A DNA stretch of 15,999 nt from Prevotellaceae bacterium UBA2718 (GCA_002353975.1 DEKQ01000136.1:17374-33372), one strand, 5' to 3'. Positions 1 through 7,570 are shown, counted from the stretch's first letter. The notes: generated by a model from the sequence alone, not told the origin. Numbers and translations are program-made.

Positions 1-3
1 TCT

Positions 4-1125
4 TCACTTTTCACTCTTCATTTGAGAAAATGTCTTTTTCTTATTGACATAAAACTGCCATAGGATAGAGACATCTGTGGGACCTACAGGGGGACGTTTT
101 GCTGACTTCTTCTGTATTTTCTCATGTTCTTCGTCAAACTTCGCCTTCCACGCATTGAAGTCGCGGCGAGCTCTGACTACCGCACGATAGTCTCCCCAAT
201 GGAAGGTAAGCAGCATTTTGAGTTCTGCCAATCTGTCAAGCCACTTGCGGGCATAAAGCACCTCAGACCTGCTTAATGGTGCTGCGGAGCTGCTTTCATC
301 AGGCAAGTTCTTGTAAAGCATTGTCAGGTTATTGCGGAAATTGAGGTATGTCTTGCGTGGATTACCCTGCGGCAATGTCCCTCCTCCAAGATGATATACC
401 CGGCTCTGAGGCACGCACACTACACGACGTCCCATGAGGTTCAGTCTCCAGCATAAGTCAATCTCCTCATGATGAGCAAAGAAACGACCGTCCAGTCCTC
501 CTGCTGCCCAGTAATCAGACGCGCGAATCATTAGGCAGGCTCCTGAGGCCCACAACACGTCAGTCACCTCATCATACTGCCCCTCATCGTTCTCCACGAC
601 TCCAAATACTCTTCCACGACAGTAAGGATACCCGTATTTATCTATGAAACCGCCGCAAGCTCCTGAATACTCAAACATCTGCGGATTACTGTCACTTAGC
701 AGCTTCGGTTGACAGGCGGCAACATCGCTATGGCTATCCATATATTCCAAAAGCGGCGTAAGCCAACCCTCTTCCACACGCACATCGCTGTTCAGCAAGA
801 GATAATAGTTATCTTTGCCCAGTATGGGGGCATCAGACTTTCGTGGCTTATGCCTCAAAGGTGACTTGTAAGGGGTCTCGTCGCCTATGTCGTGAGCCTC
901 TAACACCTTGAAGGCATTATTGTATCCATTGGCAAAGCCCCAGTTGCGTGCCATAGGGATAACGCGAACATCTGGAAAGTCACGCTCCAGCATCTGCAAA
1001 GACTCGTCTGTAGAAGCATTATCAGCTACTATAATATCAGCCCCATGCGAATACTCTACGACGCTTGGCAAGTATCGCTGCATCATCTTGCAGCCGTTCC
1101 AGTTCAGTATAACTATTGATAGCAT
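4..1125 (-). CDS. GT2-family glycosyltransferase
   Basis: Predicted cytoplasmic or membrane-associated GT-A fold sugar transferase, 373 residues, resembling the WbbL/rhamnosyltransferase-like branch of family 2. Visible are the N-terminal strand and nucleotide-binding segment (SIVILNWNG at 3-11, VADNASTDES at 33-42), the metal-binding acidic motif LLNSDVRV (110-117), and the acceptor/catalytic region SGACLMIRASDYW plus HHEEIDLCWR (194-227). The C-terminal third (about 285-373) is basic and helical with no recognised domain. A stretch at about 77-105 between the second and third motifs looks like an insertion compared with typical GT2 proteins. The start codon lies inside the 3' end of mtaB (13-nt overlap, different frame), which implies translational coupling. 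The substrate and acceptor cannot be read from sequence; envelope or capsule glycan synthesis is an inference. Confidence 0.9.
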   Translation of the reverse strand: MLSIVILNWNGCKMMQRYLPSVVEYSHGADIIVADNASTDESLQMLERDFPDVRVIPMARNWGFANGYNNAFKVLEAHDIGDETPYKSPLRHKPRKSDAPILGKDNYYLLLNSDVRVEEGWLTPLLEYMDSHSDVAACQPKLLSDSNPQMFEYSGACGGFIDKYGYPYCRGRVFGVVENDEGQYDEVTDVLWASGACLMIRASDYWAAGGLDGRFFAHHEEIDLCWRLNLMGRRVVCVPQSRVYHLGGGTLPQGNPRKTYLNFRNNLTMLYKNLPDESSSAAPLSRSEVLYARKWLDRLAELKMLLTFHWGDYRAVVRARRDFNAWKAKFDEEHEKIQKKSAKRPPVGPTDVSILWQFYVNKKKTFSQMKSEK

Positions 1126-2459
1126 ATCATTTTGTCTTTTCCTAAATGTTTCAGTTTCACGGGTATTATCTTGTTCTCAAGGACTGAAGCATCTTCGCCT
1201 TCAGCAACACGCAGCCCCACCCGTATATAATTGTCAGTAAATCCGTGTACCACTCGCCCATCGGAAGAACTTTCAAACAACACCTCGCGTACCTTATTAT
1301 TATATATAGCGTAGAATTGCTCCGTTTTCCTGTCCGAGAGCTCCAGCAGCAACTTACTGCGTTCCTTCTTCTCCTTATCACTCACCTTCAGCGGAATCTT
1401 CAATGCCGCCGTTCCCGGGCGCTCACTATAGGGGAACACATGCAGCTGGGTTACGGGCAAAGAATCGAGGAATCTGTATGTCTCATCAAAACATTCCGCC
1501 GTCTCTCCCCGGCATCCCACCATAACATCCACTCCTATGAAAGCATCAGGCATAGCCGACTTGATATGCAGTATCTTCTCCCGAAACAGCGATGTGTCAT
1601 AGTGTCGGTGCATCAACCGCAGCACAGTGTCGCTCCCACTCTGCAGCGGAACATGGAAATGCGGCATGAAGGCGCGGCTATGGGCACAGTATTCTATCAG
1701 TTCATCAGAAAGCAAATCGGGCTCCAATGATGAAATCCTGTATCGCTTTATGCCCTCCACCTCATCCAGGGCTTTCACAAGGTCAAGGAATTTCTCATTC
1801 GTTGATTTTCCGAAATCACCTATATTCACTCCTGTCAGCACTATCTCATGCCCTCCCTCTGCCGCTGCCTGCCTGGCTTGGGCTACCAAAGACGCGATAG
1901 TAGGGTTTCGGCTATTGCCGCGTGCGAAGGGTATTGCACAATATGTGCAGAAGTAATCGCACCCGTCCTGCACCTTTAGCCAATAGCGCGTACGCTCTCC
2001 GCGCGAGCACGATGGCACAAAGCTGCGAATATCCTTCACTCGCTCTGTCACATGAGTCTCCACATCCCCCCTTTCTTGTAAGCTGCAATTCCATTGCAGC
2101 CTGTCGGCCAGGAACTGCAATATCTCTCCCTTCTCGTTACTTCCTACAATGAGATCCACTCCCTCTATCCCTGCTACCTCTTTCGGCGAAAGCTGAGCGT
2201 AGCAGCCGGTAACAATCACCACAGCCTGCGGGTTCTCCCTCACCATCTTGCGAATCTGCTGGCGGCATTTGCTGTTTGCGGTTTCGGTAACGGTACATGT
2301 GTTGATAAGACAAATGTCGGCCCTCTCTCCCTCTGTCACAGTACACACCCCATGCTCCTCCAACATGCGTGCCACCGTTGAGGTCTCAGAGAAATTCAGC
2401 TTACAACCCAATGTGAAGTAAGCTGCCTTTTTTCCTTGAAATACAGAACTGTCTATCAA
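1113..2459 (-). CDS. mtaB: tRNA (t6A37) methylthiotransferase MtaB
   Basis: Radical-SAM enzyme that converts t6A to ms2t6A at position 37 of ANN-decoding tRNAs. It has 448 residues, normal for the family. The UPF0004 N-terminal domain carries the three cysteines of the auxiliary [4Fe-4S] cluster (C19 in TLGCKLN, C55 in NTCTVTE, C86 in TGCYAQ). The radical-SAM motif CxxxCxxC is C167-C171-C174 (GCDYFCTYC), followed by LTGVNIGDFG. A C-terminal TRAM-like domain covers about 387-447. The start is TTG: no in-frame ATG lies between the upstream stop (2511-2513) and M32, and starting at M32 would lose C19. It is the first gene of a two-gene operon with the downstream glycosyltransferase. Its promoter lies about 180 nt upstream and its leader contains a large hairpin element. 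Confidence 0.95.
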   Translation of the reverse strand: MIDSSVFQGKKAAYFTLGCKLNFSETSTVARMLEEHGVCTVTEGERADICLINTCTVTETANSKCRQQIRKMVRENPQAVVIVTGCYAQLSPKEVAGIEGVDLIVGSNEKGEILQFLADRLQWNCSLQERGDVETHVTERVKDIRSFVPSCSRGERTRYWLKVQDGCDYFCTYCAIPFARGNSRNPTIASLVAQARQAAAEGGHEIVLTGVNIGDFGKSTNEKFLDLVKALDEVEGIKRYRISSLEPDLLSDELIEYCAHSRAFMPHFHVPLQSGSDTVLRLMHRHYDTSLFREKILHIKSAMPDAFIGVDVMVGCRGETAECFDETYRFLDSLPVTQLHVFPYSERPGTAALKIPLKVSDKEKKERSKLLLELSDRKTEQFYAIYNNKVREVLFESSSDGRVVHGFTDNYIRVGLRVAEGEDASVLENKIIPVKLKHLGKDKMICYQ

Positions 2460-2517
2460 TCTTATTTGTGTTAAAAATCCGACAAATGATGCAATACAAC
2501 TAACAGTTATTTAACTG

Positions 2518-2642
2518 CTTTGCAGTAGGAGGCGACGTGTCCCACGTCGCAACAATCTGCGGGGTTGCTATGTGTCTCACGTCGCTACAATCTGCTGCAT
2601 TGCGACGTGAGACACGTCGCCTCCTATTTATGCGCTGCAAAG
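2518..2642 (-). repeat. Three-copy hairpin repeat in the mtaB leader
   Basis: The left arm (2527-2552, AGGAGGCGACGTG...) and the right arm (2599-2624) are inverted copies matching at 25 of 26 positions. A third, degenerate copy in direct orientation (about 2565-2595) sits between them. Each full unit is itself a hairpin, for example GCGACGTG-TCC-CACGTCGC at 2532-2550. CTTTGCAG (2518-2525) and CTGCAAAG (2635-2642) extend the symmetry outward. The element lies between the predicted mtaB promoter and start codon, so the mtaB mRNA would carry it in its 5' leader. Direct consequence of the sequence: very stable competing hairpins. Any regulatory role is inference; it may simply be a dispersed palindromic repeat. 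Confidence 0.85.
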
Positions 2643-2669
2643 GTACTAAAAAATGACAGAAACGCCAAA
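2638..2669 (-). promoter_or_regulatory. Promoter of mtaB operon (Bacteroidota type)
   Basis: Read on the minus strand, TTTG (2666-2669) and TACCTTTG (2638-2645) are separated by exactly 20 nt. This matches the primary-sigma consensus of Bacteroidota (TTTG, 19-21 nt, TAnnTTTG). The predicted start site is near 2631, giving an mtaB leader of roughly 170 nt. The -33 box directly abuts the 22-bp repeat array at 2674-2786. Confidence 0.75.
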
Positions 2670-2673
2670 TTTA

Positions 2674-2786
2674 TTTTCCGTATGACGCGGAATTGGGATT
2701 TTCCGTAGCGGTGCGGAAAAAGTTTCCGTCAACTGCGGAAAGAGTTTCCGTCAACTGCGGAAAAAGTTTCCGCACGTGACGGAAAA
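2674..2786. repeat. Tandem array of 22-bp self-complementary repeats
   Basis: Four contiguous 22-bp units lie at 2699-2720, 2721-2742, 2743-2764 and 2765-2786, with a more diverged fifth at 2674-2698. Each has the form TTTCCG-N7/9-CGGAAA, so each unit is an inverted repeat. The two central units are identical except for their last base. The array starts four bases upstream of the mtaB -33 box. A period of 22 bp is about two helical turns, so bound proteins would line up on one face of the DNA. That makes an operator array possible, but a non-functional intergenic repeat is equally compatible. Confidence 0.85.
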
Positions 2787-3062
2787 ACGTAAAAGCACAA
2801 CAATGGCGGCCTGCCCTCACGGACAGACCGCCACTTTCACAATTAATTCAATTAATTATCATCTTAGAGGAAAACAGACAACAGGACAGGTTCAAAACAT
2901 ATAACGGGGAATTATACAAAAAACTGCAAAAAGGACGCGTTTTGAGCATTGTGAGCGCACACAACAAAAATTTAACATTTGTTTATCTTAGGCTAAGTAT
3001 CACACTTATAGAGATTTATAAAAAAGTTACATAAAAAGCCTAAAAAAAATCTTAAAAAATGC
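2787..3062. other. AT-rich spacer with one hairpin
   Basis: No gene is supported here. A GC-rich hairpin pairs TGGCGG (2804-2809) with CCGCCA (2828-2833), extended by CTG (2811-2813) with CAG (2824-2826). It has no T-run next to it, so it is not a convincing terminator. Further on, TTAGGCT (2989-2995) could pair with AGCCTAA (about 3037-3043), followed by an A-run. The remainder is AT-rich and unremarkable. Confidence 0.6.
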
Positions 3063-3093
3063 TTGCGGGAATTGAAAAAAGTGCGTAACTTTG
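3063..3093 (+). promoter_or_regulatory. Promoter of the small lipoprotein gene
   Basis: TTG (3063-3065) and TAACTTTG (3086-3093) are separated by 20 nt, fitting the Bacteroidota -33/-7 pattern. Transcription should begin near 3100, about 46 nt ahead of the start codon at 3146. The leader is AT-rich and has no Shine-Dalgarno sequence. Confidence 0.75.
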
Positions 3094-3145
3094 CAGCGTT
3101 TTAATTAACAAAGATTGTTTTACAGATTAAAAAGCTTAGAAAGAA

Positions 3146-3307
3146 ATGAAGAAATTAGTATTTATGTTCGTAGCTATGGTTGCTATGTCAATGGTTTCAT
3201 GTGGTGACAAGACTGCTCAGGCTCCTGCAGAGGACACAGTTGATACAACAGCTGTTGACACTGTTGCTGCTGACACTGTTGCTGCTGACACTGCTGCTGC
3301 TGAGTAA
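3146..3307 (+). CDS. Small repeat-containing lipoprotein, 53 aa
   Basis: A very short secreted protein. Residues 1-18 form a lipoprotein signal peptide (MKK followed by a hydrophobic stretch) ending in the lipobox MVSC, so C19 would be lipidated and become the N-terminus. The mature part is only 35 residues, acidic, and built almost entirely of A, D, T and V. A five-residue repeat (VAADT) is encoded by near-identical 15-bp DNA repeats at about 3258-3300. It has its own promoter and its own rho-independent terminator, so it is a stand-alone, probably highly expressed transcript. No enzymatic domain is possible at this size. It resembles short alanine/aspartate-rich lipoproteins seen in Bacteroidales; its function is unknown. 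The DNA repeats could allow length change by slippage. Confidence 0.85.
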   Translation: MKKLVFMFVAMVAMSMVSCGDKTAQAPAEDTVDTTAVDTVAADTVAADTAAAE

Positions 3308-3340
3308 TCATACGACGACTAAGTAACACAAGGTTTACGG

Positions 3341-3377
3341 ACCACCGGAGAAACAAGGTTTCTGCCGGTGGTTTTTT
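3341..3377 (+). terminator. Rho-independent terminator after the small lipoprotein
   Basis: ACCACCGG (3341-3348) pairs with CCGGTGGT (3365-3372), extended inward by AGAAAC with GTTTCT and a one-base bulge, followed directly by a run of six T (3372-3377). It begins 33 nt after the lipoprotein stop codon. Confidence 0.9.
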
Positions 3378-3455
3378 GTTTATATACCTTGGTCTTAAGG
3401 CAAGATTGCAGGCTGTTAGCTTTGCTTTCAACCCTGTCACACAAAGATTTACCCT

Positions 3456-5000
3456 TTATTCTTCATTATCCAAGGTCTGTTCTTTCGACCAGTTGACGAG
3501 ATAAAGTCTTTCCGTGGCTCTGGTGAAAGCAGTATAGAGCCAATGGATATAGTCAGGCGTAAGCATATCATCAGTCATATACCCCTGGTCAACATAAACA
3601 TGTTGCCATTGTCCGCCCTGAGCCTTATGACAAGTGACGGCATACGCGAACTTTATCTGCAAGGCCGTATAGTAAATATCTTTCTTCATTGCCTTCAGCC
3701 TGTCAGCCTTGCGTGGTATGTCGGCATAATCTTCCATCACGCCATCATATAGCTTTCGCTGCTGTTCGGCAGTAAGTGCAGGAGTTTCGCTTTGCAAACA
3801 CTCCAGAATTGCAGTCATATCCATCTCCACATCATCATAGTCAGGAAACCGCAGAGTCAGGTCTGCGAAGTGAAAGCCATATAACTCACGCTCGTTTCTG
3901 ATGCGACGAACGATAGCCATATCACCATTGGCAATAAATGACATTCCTCCCCTATCATCGTTTCCGTTTACCTGAGCCGTTGAACTGTCAGCATTGCCAA
4001 TACTATTGCTTTCACTACTGCTGCCTGTAGTGTTCTCACTTTTTCCCTTGTCCGATGCCTCGTTCTCGAAATAATGATTCTTCACAATCATTATGCGGTC
4101 TCCTGAGCATAGTTCGTCTTCTTGATCCAATACGCGCGCGCGTATTCCATTATTATATATATTAGCGCGTTTATTTGAACGGGTTATCACAACAGTCTCG
4201 TCCTGCCCCACCTTGTAATAGCTTTCTGCAAGGGCATCGATAAGGTCGCTGCCACTCAACGACACGATGTCAGCAAATCCCTTGAAGCGTATGCGTGGCA
4301 ACTCAGTAGCGCTGTCATGTGTGATAAGCCGTCTTATACGCGTAGCGTTCCAAAGGATTCCTGAAGCCTCCTCCTGCCTCACGACCTCATTCAGGTCACA
4401 CTCAAGTACATCCAATCCATAGCTGCTCAACACATAGGAGCGTAATGCAGGAGCCTCATCTTCACCTATTGGCGGCAACTGGGCACTATCCCCGATAAGC
4501 ACCATACGACAGTTGCGACCAGAATACACGTATGTTATGAGGTCATCAATCAGTCCTCCACCGTTACCATGAAACATGGGCATCCCTTCTGTCGGCATCT
4601 GCGGAATGGTAGAGATCATAGAAGCCTCATCGACGAAGAATATCGTGTCCGTATGCAGATTAACGTCCAACGAGAAATCATCACTTAAGCTCTTCTGCCT
4701 GTATATTTTCCTATGAATAGTCGTTGCAAGGTGTTGGCTATTGAGGGCTAACACCTTTGCTGCGCGTCCTGTAGGAGCCAAAAGCACCACGCGCTGCCTC
4801 AACGACACAAGTGTCTGCACCATGGCTGCAACGAGAGAGGTCTTTCCCGTACCGGCAGAGCCACGCAGTATCATAGCCGTCATACCTCGTTCTGCCGTCA
4901 GGAAATCAAGGAACACCTGAACGGCGTGCTGCTGATCCTGCGTTGGAACGTGACCGAAGTTACTCTGTATCAGGTCTGAAAGATGTTGTGTACTTATCAT
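3456..5000 (-). CDS. RecD-like superfamily 1 DNA helicase
   Basis: ATP-dependent 5'-3' DNA helicase of the RecD/exonuclease V alpha type, 514 residues, cytoplasmic. SF1 motifs appear in order: Walker A GSAGTGKTS (47-55), motif Ia APTGRAAKVL (75-84), Walker B FVDEAS (122-127), motif III GDSAQLPPIGEDEAP (170-184), motif IV ITRSNKRAN (272-280), motif V AYAVTCHKAQGGQW (452-465) and motif VI YTAFTRATERLYLV (489-502). It lacks the long N-terminal domain of RecD2, so it is the short form common in Bacteroidales. An unusual hydrophilic insert (about 311-350, rich in S, N, D, E, G) interrupts the SH3-like region between KNHYF and FIANGD. The gene lies 82 nt downstream of ppiD behind a terminator, so it depends on read-through or an unrecognised promoter. 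RecBCD/AddAB partners are not in the window; a role in repair or recombination is inferred from the family. Confidence 0.9.
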   Translation of the reverse strand: MISTQHLSDLIQSNFGHVPTQDQQHAVQVFLDFLTAERGMTAMILRGSAGTGKTSLVAAMVQTLVSLRQRVVLLAPTGRAAKVLALNSQHLATTIHRKIYRQKSLSDDFSLDVNLHTDTIFFVDEASMISTIPQMPTEGMPMFHGNGGGLIDDLITYVYSGRNCRMVLIGDSAQLPPIGEDEAPALRSYVLSSYGLDVLECDLNEVVRQEEASGILWNATRIRRLITHDSATELPRIRFKGFADIVSLSGSDLIDALAESYYKVGQDETVVITRSNKRANIYNNGIRARVLDQEDELCSGDRIMIVKNHYFENEASDKGKSENTTGSSSESNSIGNADSSTAQVNGNDDRGGMSFIANGDMAIVRRIRNERELYGFHFADLTLRFPDYDDVEMDMTAILECLQSETPALTAEQQRKLYDGVMEDYADIPRKADRLKAMKKDIYYTALQIKFAYAVTCHKAQGGQWQHVYVDQGYMTDDMLTPDYIHWLYTAFTRATERLYLVNWSKEQTLDNEE

Positions 5001-5011
5001 ATCAAAGAAAG

Positions 5012-5055
5012 AAAAACCCGATACTAAACATCATACAAACATGTTTGGTATCGGG
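5012..5055 (-). terminator. Terminator downstream of the ppiD-like gene
   Basis: Arms 5017-5031 and 5041-5055 are complementary over 15 positions with a single mismatch (CCCGATAC...GTATCGGG) around a 9-nt loop. On the minus strand the stem is followed by five T (5012-5016). A smaller hairpin, GGGAG (5065-5069) with CTCCC (5074-5078), sits just after the ppiD stop codon. The T-run ends only 12 nt before the helicase start codon, so helicase expression may depend on the efficiency of this terminator. Confidence 0.8.
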
Positions 5056-5082
5056 GATTGTTATGGGAGGAAGCTCCCTTGT

Positions 5083-7227
5083 TTAGAAGAACATATAGCG
5101 GTTGTCCTTCACATTAGCCTTTTCATAGAGTCCCTGCATGAAGCCAGAAGCAATCTGCCTTGAGCGCTGCTCCATCTTCTCCTCATACACTTTCTCGTCA
5201 AACTTGCCGGGGCGGTTCTTCTTAGATGTAACTGTGAAGAAATATACGCCGCCGTTACCCTTTACCGGCTTAGCAACTGATGCACCCTGCTTTACTGCAG
5301 CGATGGCACCGCTAAGTGCCGGCTCTGAGGTGCTGGTGAGCTGTACGAATGCCGGTGCAGCGAATGTCACCTGATTCAGCGAAGTGAGCTGTGCGCCCTT
5401 AGCCTTTGCCTCTGCAACGGTCTTCACGCCCTGCAGCTTTGCGATAAGCTTCTCGGCCTTCTTGTCTTTGAGCACTTCCTGCCTTACGTTCTCCTTAACC
5501 AATGGGTCGTTAAGGTCGCGATAGCCCTTCTGGTGTATCTTGGTAAGAACCATTACGAGCAGATTGTCGTTATCACCACACTCGTAGAGTGGAGAAACCT
5601 CATTCTCCTTAGCCTCAAATACCCACTTCAGAGCCTCGTGTGTACCGTGAATACGAGCCACATTGTGCTGTGAAGACATCACGTCGGTCAGGTCCATAAC
5701 CTGATAGCCATTCTTTTTTGCATTCTTTTCAATGGCAGCGAGGTCACGGCTCTCTGATACAAACTGAGAGAACTTATTGTATGCCTGGCTGTAGGTCTGC
5801 TTAGAGAAGTCGATATTCACCTTGATAACAGCTGCAACATACTTCGTCTTGAATGCCTTGCGGTCAGTTACATTTATAATAAGGTCACCTGTAGAGAGGG
5901 TCAGCTTACGGATCTCACCTGCAGGGATAGTGTTCAGGGCGTTCAGGTAATCCTTCTGGTCTGCACCTACAGACGTAGCACCCTGATACTGTGCTGTCGT
6001 AATCCACTGCTTCTCGCCGGTCTGTCCATACTTCTTGGCAATAGCCTCCCACTGTGCAGGGTCTGCATTGAGAGCCTTCATTATAGAGTCAGCACGTGTG
6101 TGAGCTGCCTCTACAGTCTCGCCACCCACCTGAATGGCAGCAAACTCTACTGAGTCAGGCAGTTCCTGCTTTGAGATGAGGCGAATAGCATTGAGCGTAT
6201 TGTCCTGAGTATTCTCTTTCAGGGCAGAAGTAGAACCTACAGCCACTGAGTCCAACTGCTGCTGCACGTCGTATGGGAAAGCTGACTTCAGCACAGGTAC
6301 TCCAAGATATGGCACGTTGCTGCCAGACTTACGTACTATCTCTGAAGGATCCTCTGCCGTAGCGAGCTGGCTCACGTAGTCCTGTGTCCGCTTATTCAGC
6401 GCAGCGCGGTCAGCAGCAGAAGCACTAACCTTAACTGACACATACTTAATGTCGCGGCTCTCCTCCATCTGCTTGTAGCGAGCCTTCAATTCATCATACT
6501 TTGCCTTCAGGTCGCTGTCCTCTACCTTCACGTCCTTGTCGTTGACTGTAGAGTAAGGCAGTACTGCCAGCTGGACAGAAGCCTCGCTGTTCTCCTCGGT
6601 GTATGCCTGCTGAGCCTCAACCTTGTTTGACAGGAATGCAGAACCGAGAAGTGCCTGATACTTCTGTGTCAGCAGCTGCTGGCGCAGGGTCTTCTCCATG
6701 AAGTTCCAATAGTTGTATATCACGCGCATCTGCTCAGCTGCCTGAGGGTTAGAGGTCTGTGCCTTCTTGTACTCTGATAGGAACTGCTTCAGCTGGTTAG
6801 CGTCAAAGCGTCCAGTCTGCTGGTTTACGAACGGAGTCTGCAAGAGCATCTGGTTTGTGCCCTCGTTCAGGACGTTGCGAATCTCGTCGTCTGTCACACG
6901 CAGACCCACCTTCTTAGCTTCCTCGCTAATCAATAAAGTCTGGATGTACTGGTTCCACACCATGTCGCGTACCTGATTGAGCTCATCCTCGCCCAGGTTC
7001 TCGCGGCCCTGTTGCATCTTGATTACGTCAAGATACTCGTCAACCATTTCCTGAAACTCCTGATAGCTAATCTTCTGACCGAGTACCTCCGCAACCTGCT
7101 GGCGCTCTGTGTTCTTCGTTGACTCACAAGAGCGGAAGGCCTCCTCAGCAATAAAGGCAAAGAGACCCAGGCCGATAATACCTACCAGCAGGGCTCCGTG
7201 ATTTCTGATTTTTCCTAATGCTGCCAT
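5083..7227 (-). CDS. PpiD/SurA-like peptidyl-prolyl isomerase foldase
   Basis: Inner-membrane-anchored periplasmic chaperone/foldase, 714 residues, the usual length for the Bacteroidales PpiD-like family. One N-terminal transmembrane helix (about 11-29, GALLVGIIGLGLFAFIAEE) anchors it. A SurA_N-type chaperone domain follows (about 45-215), starting with VAEVLGQKISYQEFQ. Two parvulin-like regions come next: about 255-350, ending with a pattern such as VAVGSTSALKENTQDNTLNAIRL, and about 360-460 (LNTIPAGEIRKLTLSTGDLI). A long C-terminal region (to 714) ends in YMFF. The parvulin domains are divergent, so chaperone function may matter more than isomerase activity. It likely helps outer-membrane proteins fold. 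It has its own promoter about 115 nt upstream and a terminator after its stop codon, so it is transcribed separately from the accessory genes next to it. Confidence 0.92.
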   Translation of the reverse strand: MAALGKIRNHGALLVGIIGLGLFAFIAEEAFRSCESTKNTERQQVAEVLGQKISYQEFQEMVDEYLDVIKMQQGRENLGEDELNQVRDMVWNQYIQTLLISEEAKKVGLRVTDDEIRNVLNEGTNQMLLQTPFVNQQTGRFDANQLKQFLSEYKKAQTSNPQAAEQMRVIYNYWNFMEKTLRQQLLTQKYQALLGSAFLSNKVEAQQAYTEENSEASVQLAVLPYSTVNDKDVKVEDSDLKAKYDELKARYKQMEESRDIKYVSVKVSASAADRAALNKRTQDYVSQLATAEDPSEIVRKSGSNVPYLGVPVLKSAFPYDVQQQLDSVAVGSTSALKENTQDNTLNAIRLISKQELPDSVEFAAIQVGGETVEAAHTRADSIMKALNADPAQWEAIAKKYGQTGEKQWITTAQYQGATSVGADQKDYLNALNTIPAGEIRKLTLSTGDLIINVTDRKAFKTKYVAAVIKVNIDFSKQTYSQAYNKFSQFVSESRDLAAIEKNAKKNGYQVMDLTDVMSSQHNVARIHGTHEALKWVFEAKENEVSPLYECGDNDNLLVMVLTKIHQKGYRDLNDPLVKENVRQEVLKDKKAEKLIAKLQGVKTVAEAKAKGAQLTSLNQVTFAAPAFVQLTSTSEPALSGAIAAVKQGASVAKPVKGNGGVYFFTVTSKKNRPGKFDEKVYEEKMEQRSRQIASGFMQGLYEKANVKDNRYMFF

Positions 7228-7339
7228 TTGAATTTTTAATTATTTTTTGTTTTGTTTTTATTCGACTCACATCGTCCTTCGCACGCCCGCGCCTGTACTT
7301 ATTCTATTCTATACGACACACTTGCGCACAAAAACGCTG

Positions 7340-7371
7340 CAAAATTACAAAAAATATGGCTAACAACCAAA
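7340..7371 (-). promoter_or_regulatory. Promoter of the ppiD-like gene
   Basis: On the minus strand TTTG (7368-7371) and TAATTTTG (7340-7347) are 20 nt apart, matching the Bacteroidota consensus. The predicted leader is about 105 nt long. Confidence 0.75.
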
Positions 7372-7483
7372 CTTTTATCAAAAAAATATAAGATGGGAAT
7401 TAATAGACCCCTCCATATAAAGCACAGAGAATCGTCCTTAAGGCAAATCTAAAGCCTAAAGCGTAACAAAAAAAGTCATTTTT

Positions 7484-7515
7484 TTTGCTCATTTCAAAAA
7501 AACATCATACCTTTG
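7484..7515 (+). promoter_or_regulatory. Promoter of the AAA_14/DUF4143 ATPase gene
   Basis: TTTG (7484-7487) and TACCTTTG (7508-7515) are separated by 20 nt, matching the Bacteroidota consensus. The predicted transcription start, about 7519-7523, falls inside the left arm of the hairpin at 7517-7555. Confidence 0.8.
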
Positions 7516-7516
7516 C

Positions 7517-7555
7517 ACTGCAAAAACGGTCGAACAATGCGACCATTTTTGCAGT
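7517..7555 (+). promoter_or_regulatory. Hairpin at the transcription start of the ATPase gene
   Basis: ACTGCAAAAACGGTCG (7517-7532) and its inverted partner (7540-7555) match at 15 of 16 positions around a 7-nt loop (AACAATG). It begins two bases after the -7 box and ends 15 nt before the ATG. As DNA it could be an operator for a dimeric regulator; as RNA it would be a 5'-terminal stem-loop affecting stability or translation. It lacks a T-run, so it is not a terminator. Confidence 0.75.
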
Positions 7556-7570
7556 AAGACATTTAAGATT

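Larger units (their letters stand above)
7228..7570. other. Intergenic region with divergent promoters
   Basis: This 343-bp spacer separates the minus-strand ppiD-like gene from the plus-strand ATPase gene. It contains the two divergent promoters and the hairpin listed separately. The segment between them (7372-7483) is AT-rich and holds no supported gene; short open frames here have no recognisable protein features. Confidence 0.7.

Noticed and set aside
2674..2786. Possible CRISPR array
   Set aside because: Units are contiguous 22-bp palindromes with no unique spacers, and no cas gene is near.
2804..2833. Rho-independent terminator
   Set aside because: The hairpin is good but neither side has a T-run and no gene ends next to it.
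3183..3440. Minus-strand open frame rich in glutamine opposite the small lipoprotein
   Set aside because: Its Q-rich stretch is the antisense of the GCTGACACT repeats in the lipoprotein gene, and it runs through the lipoprotein's terminator.
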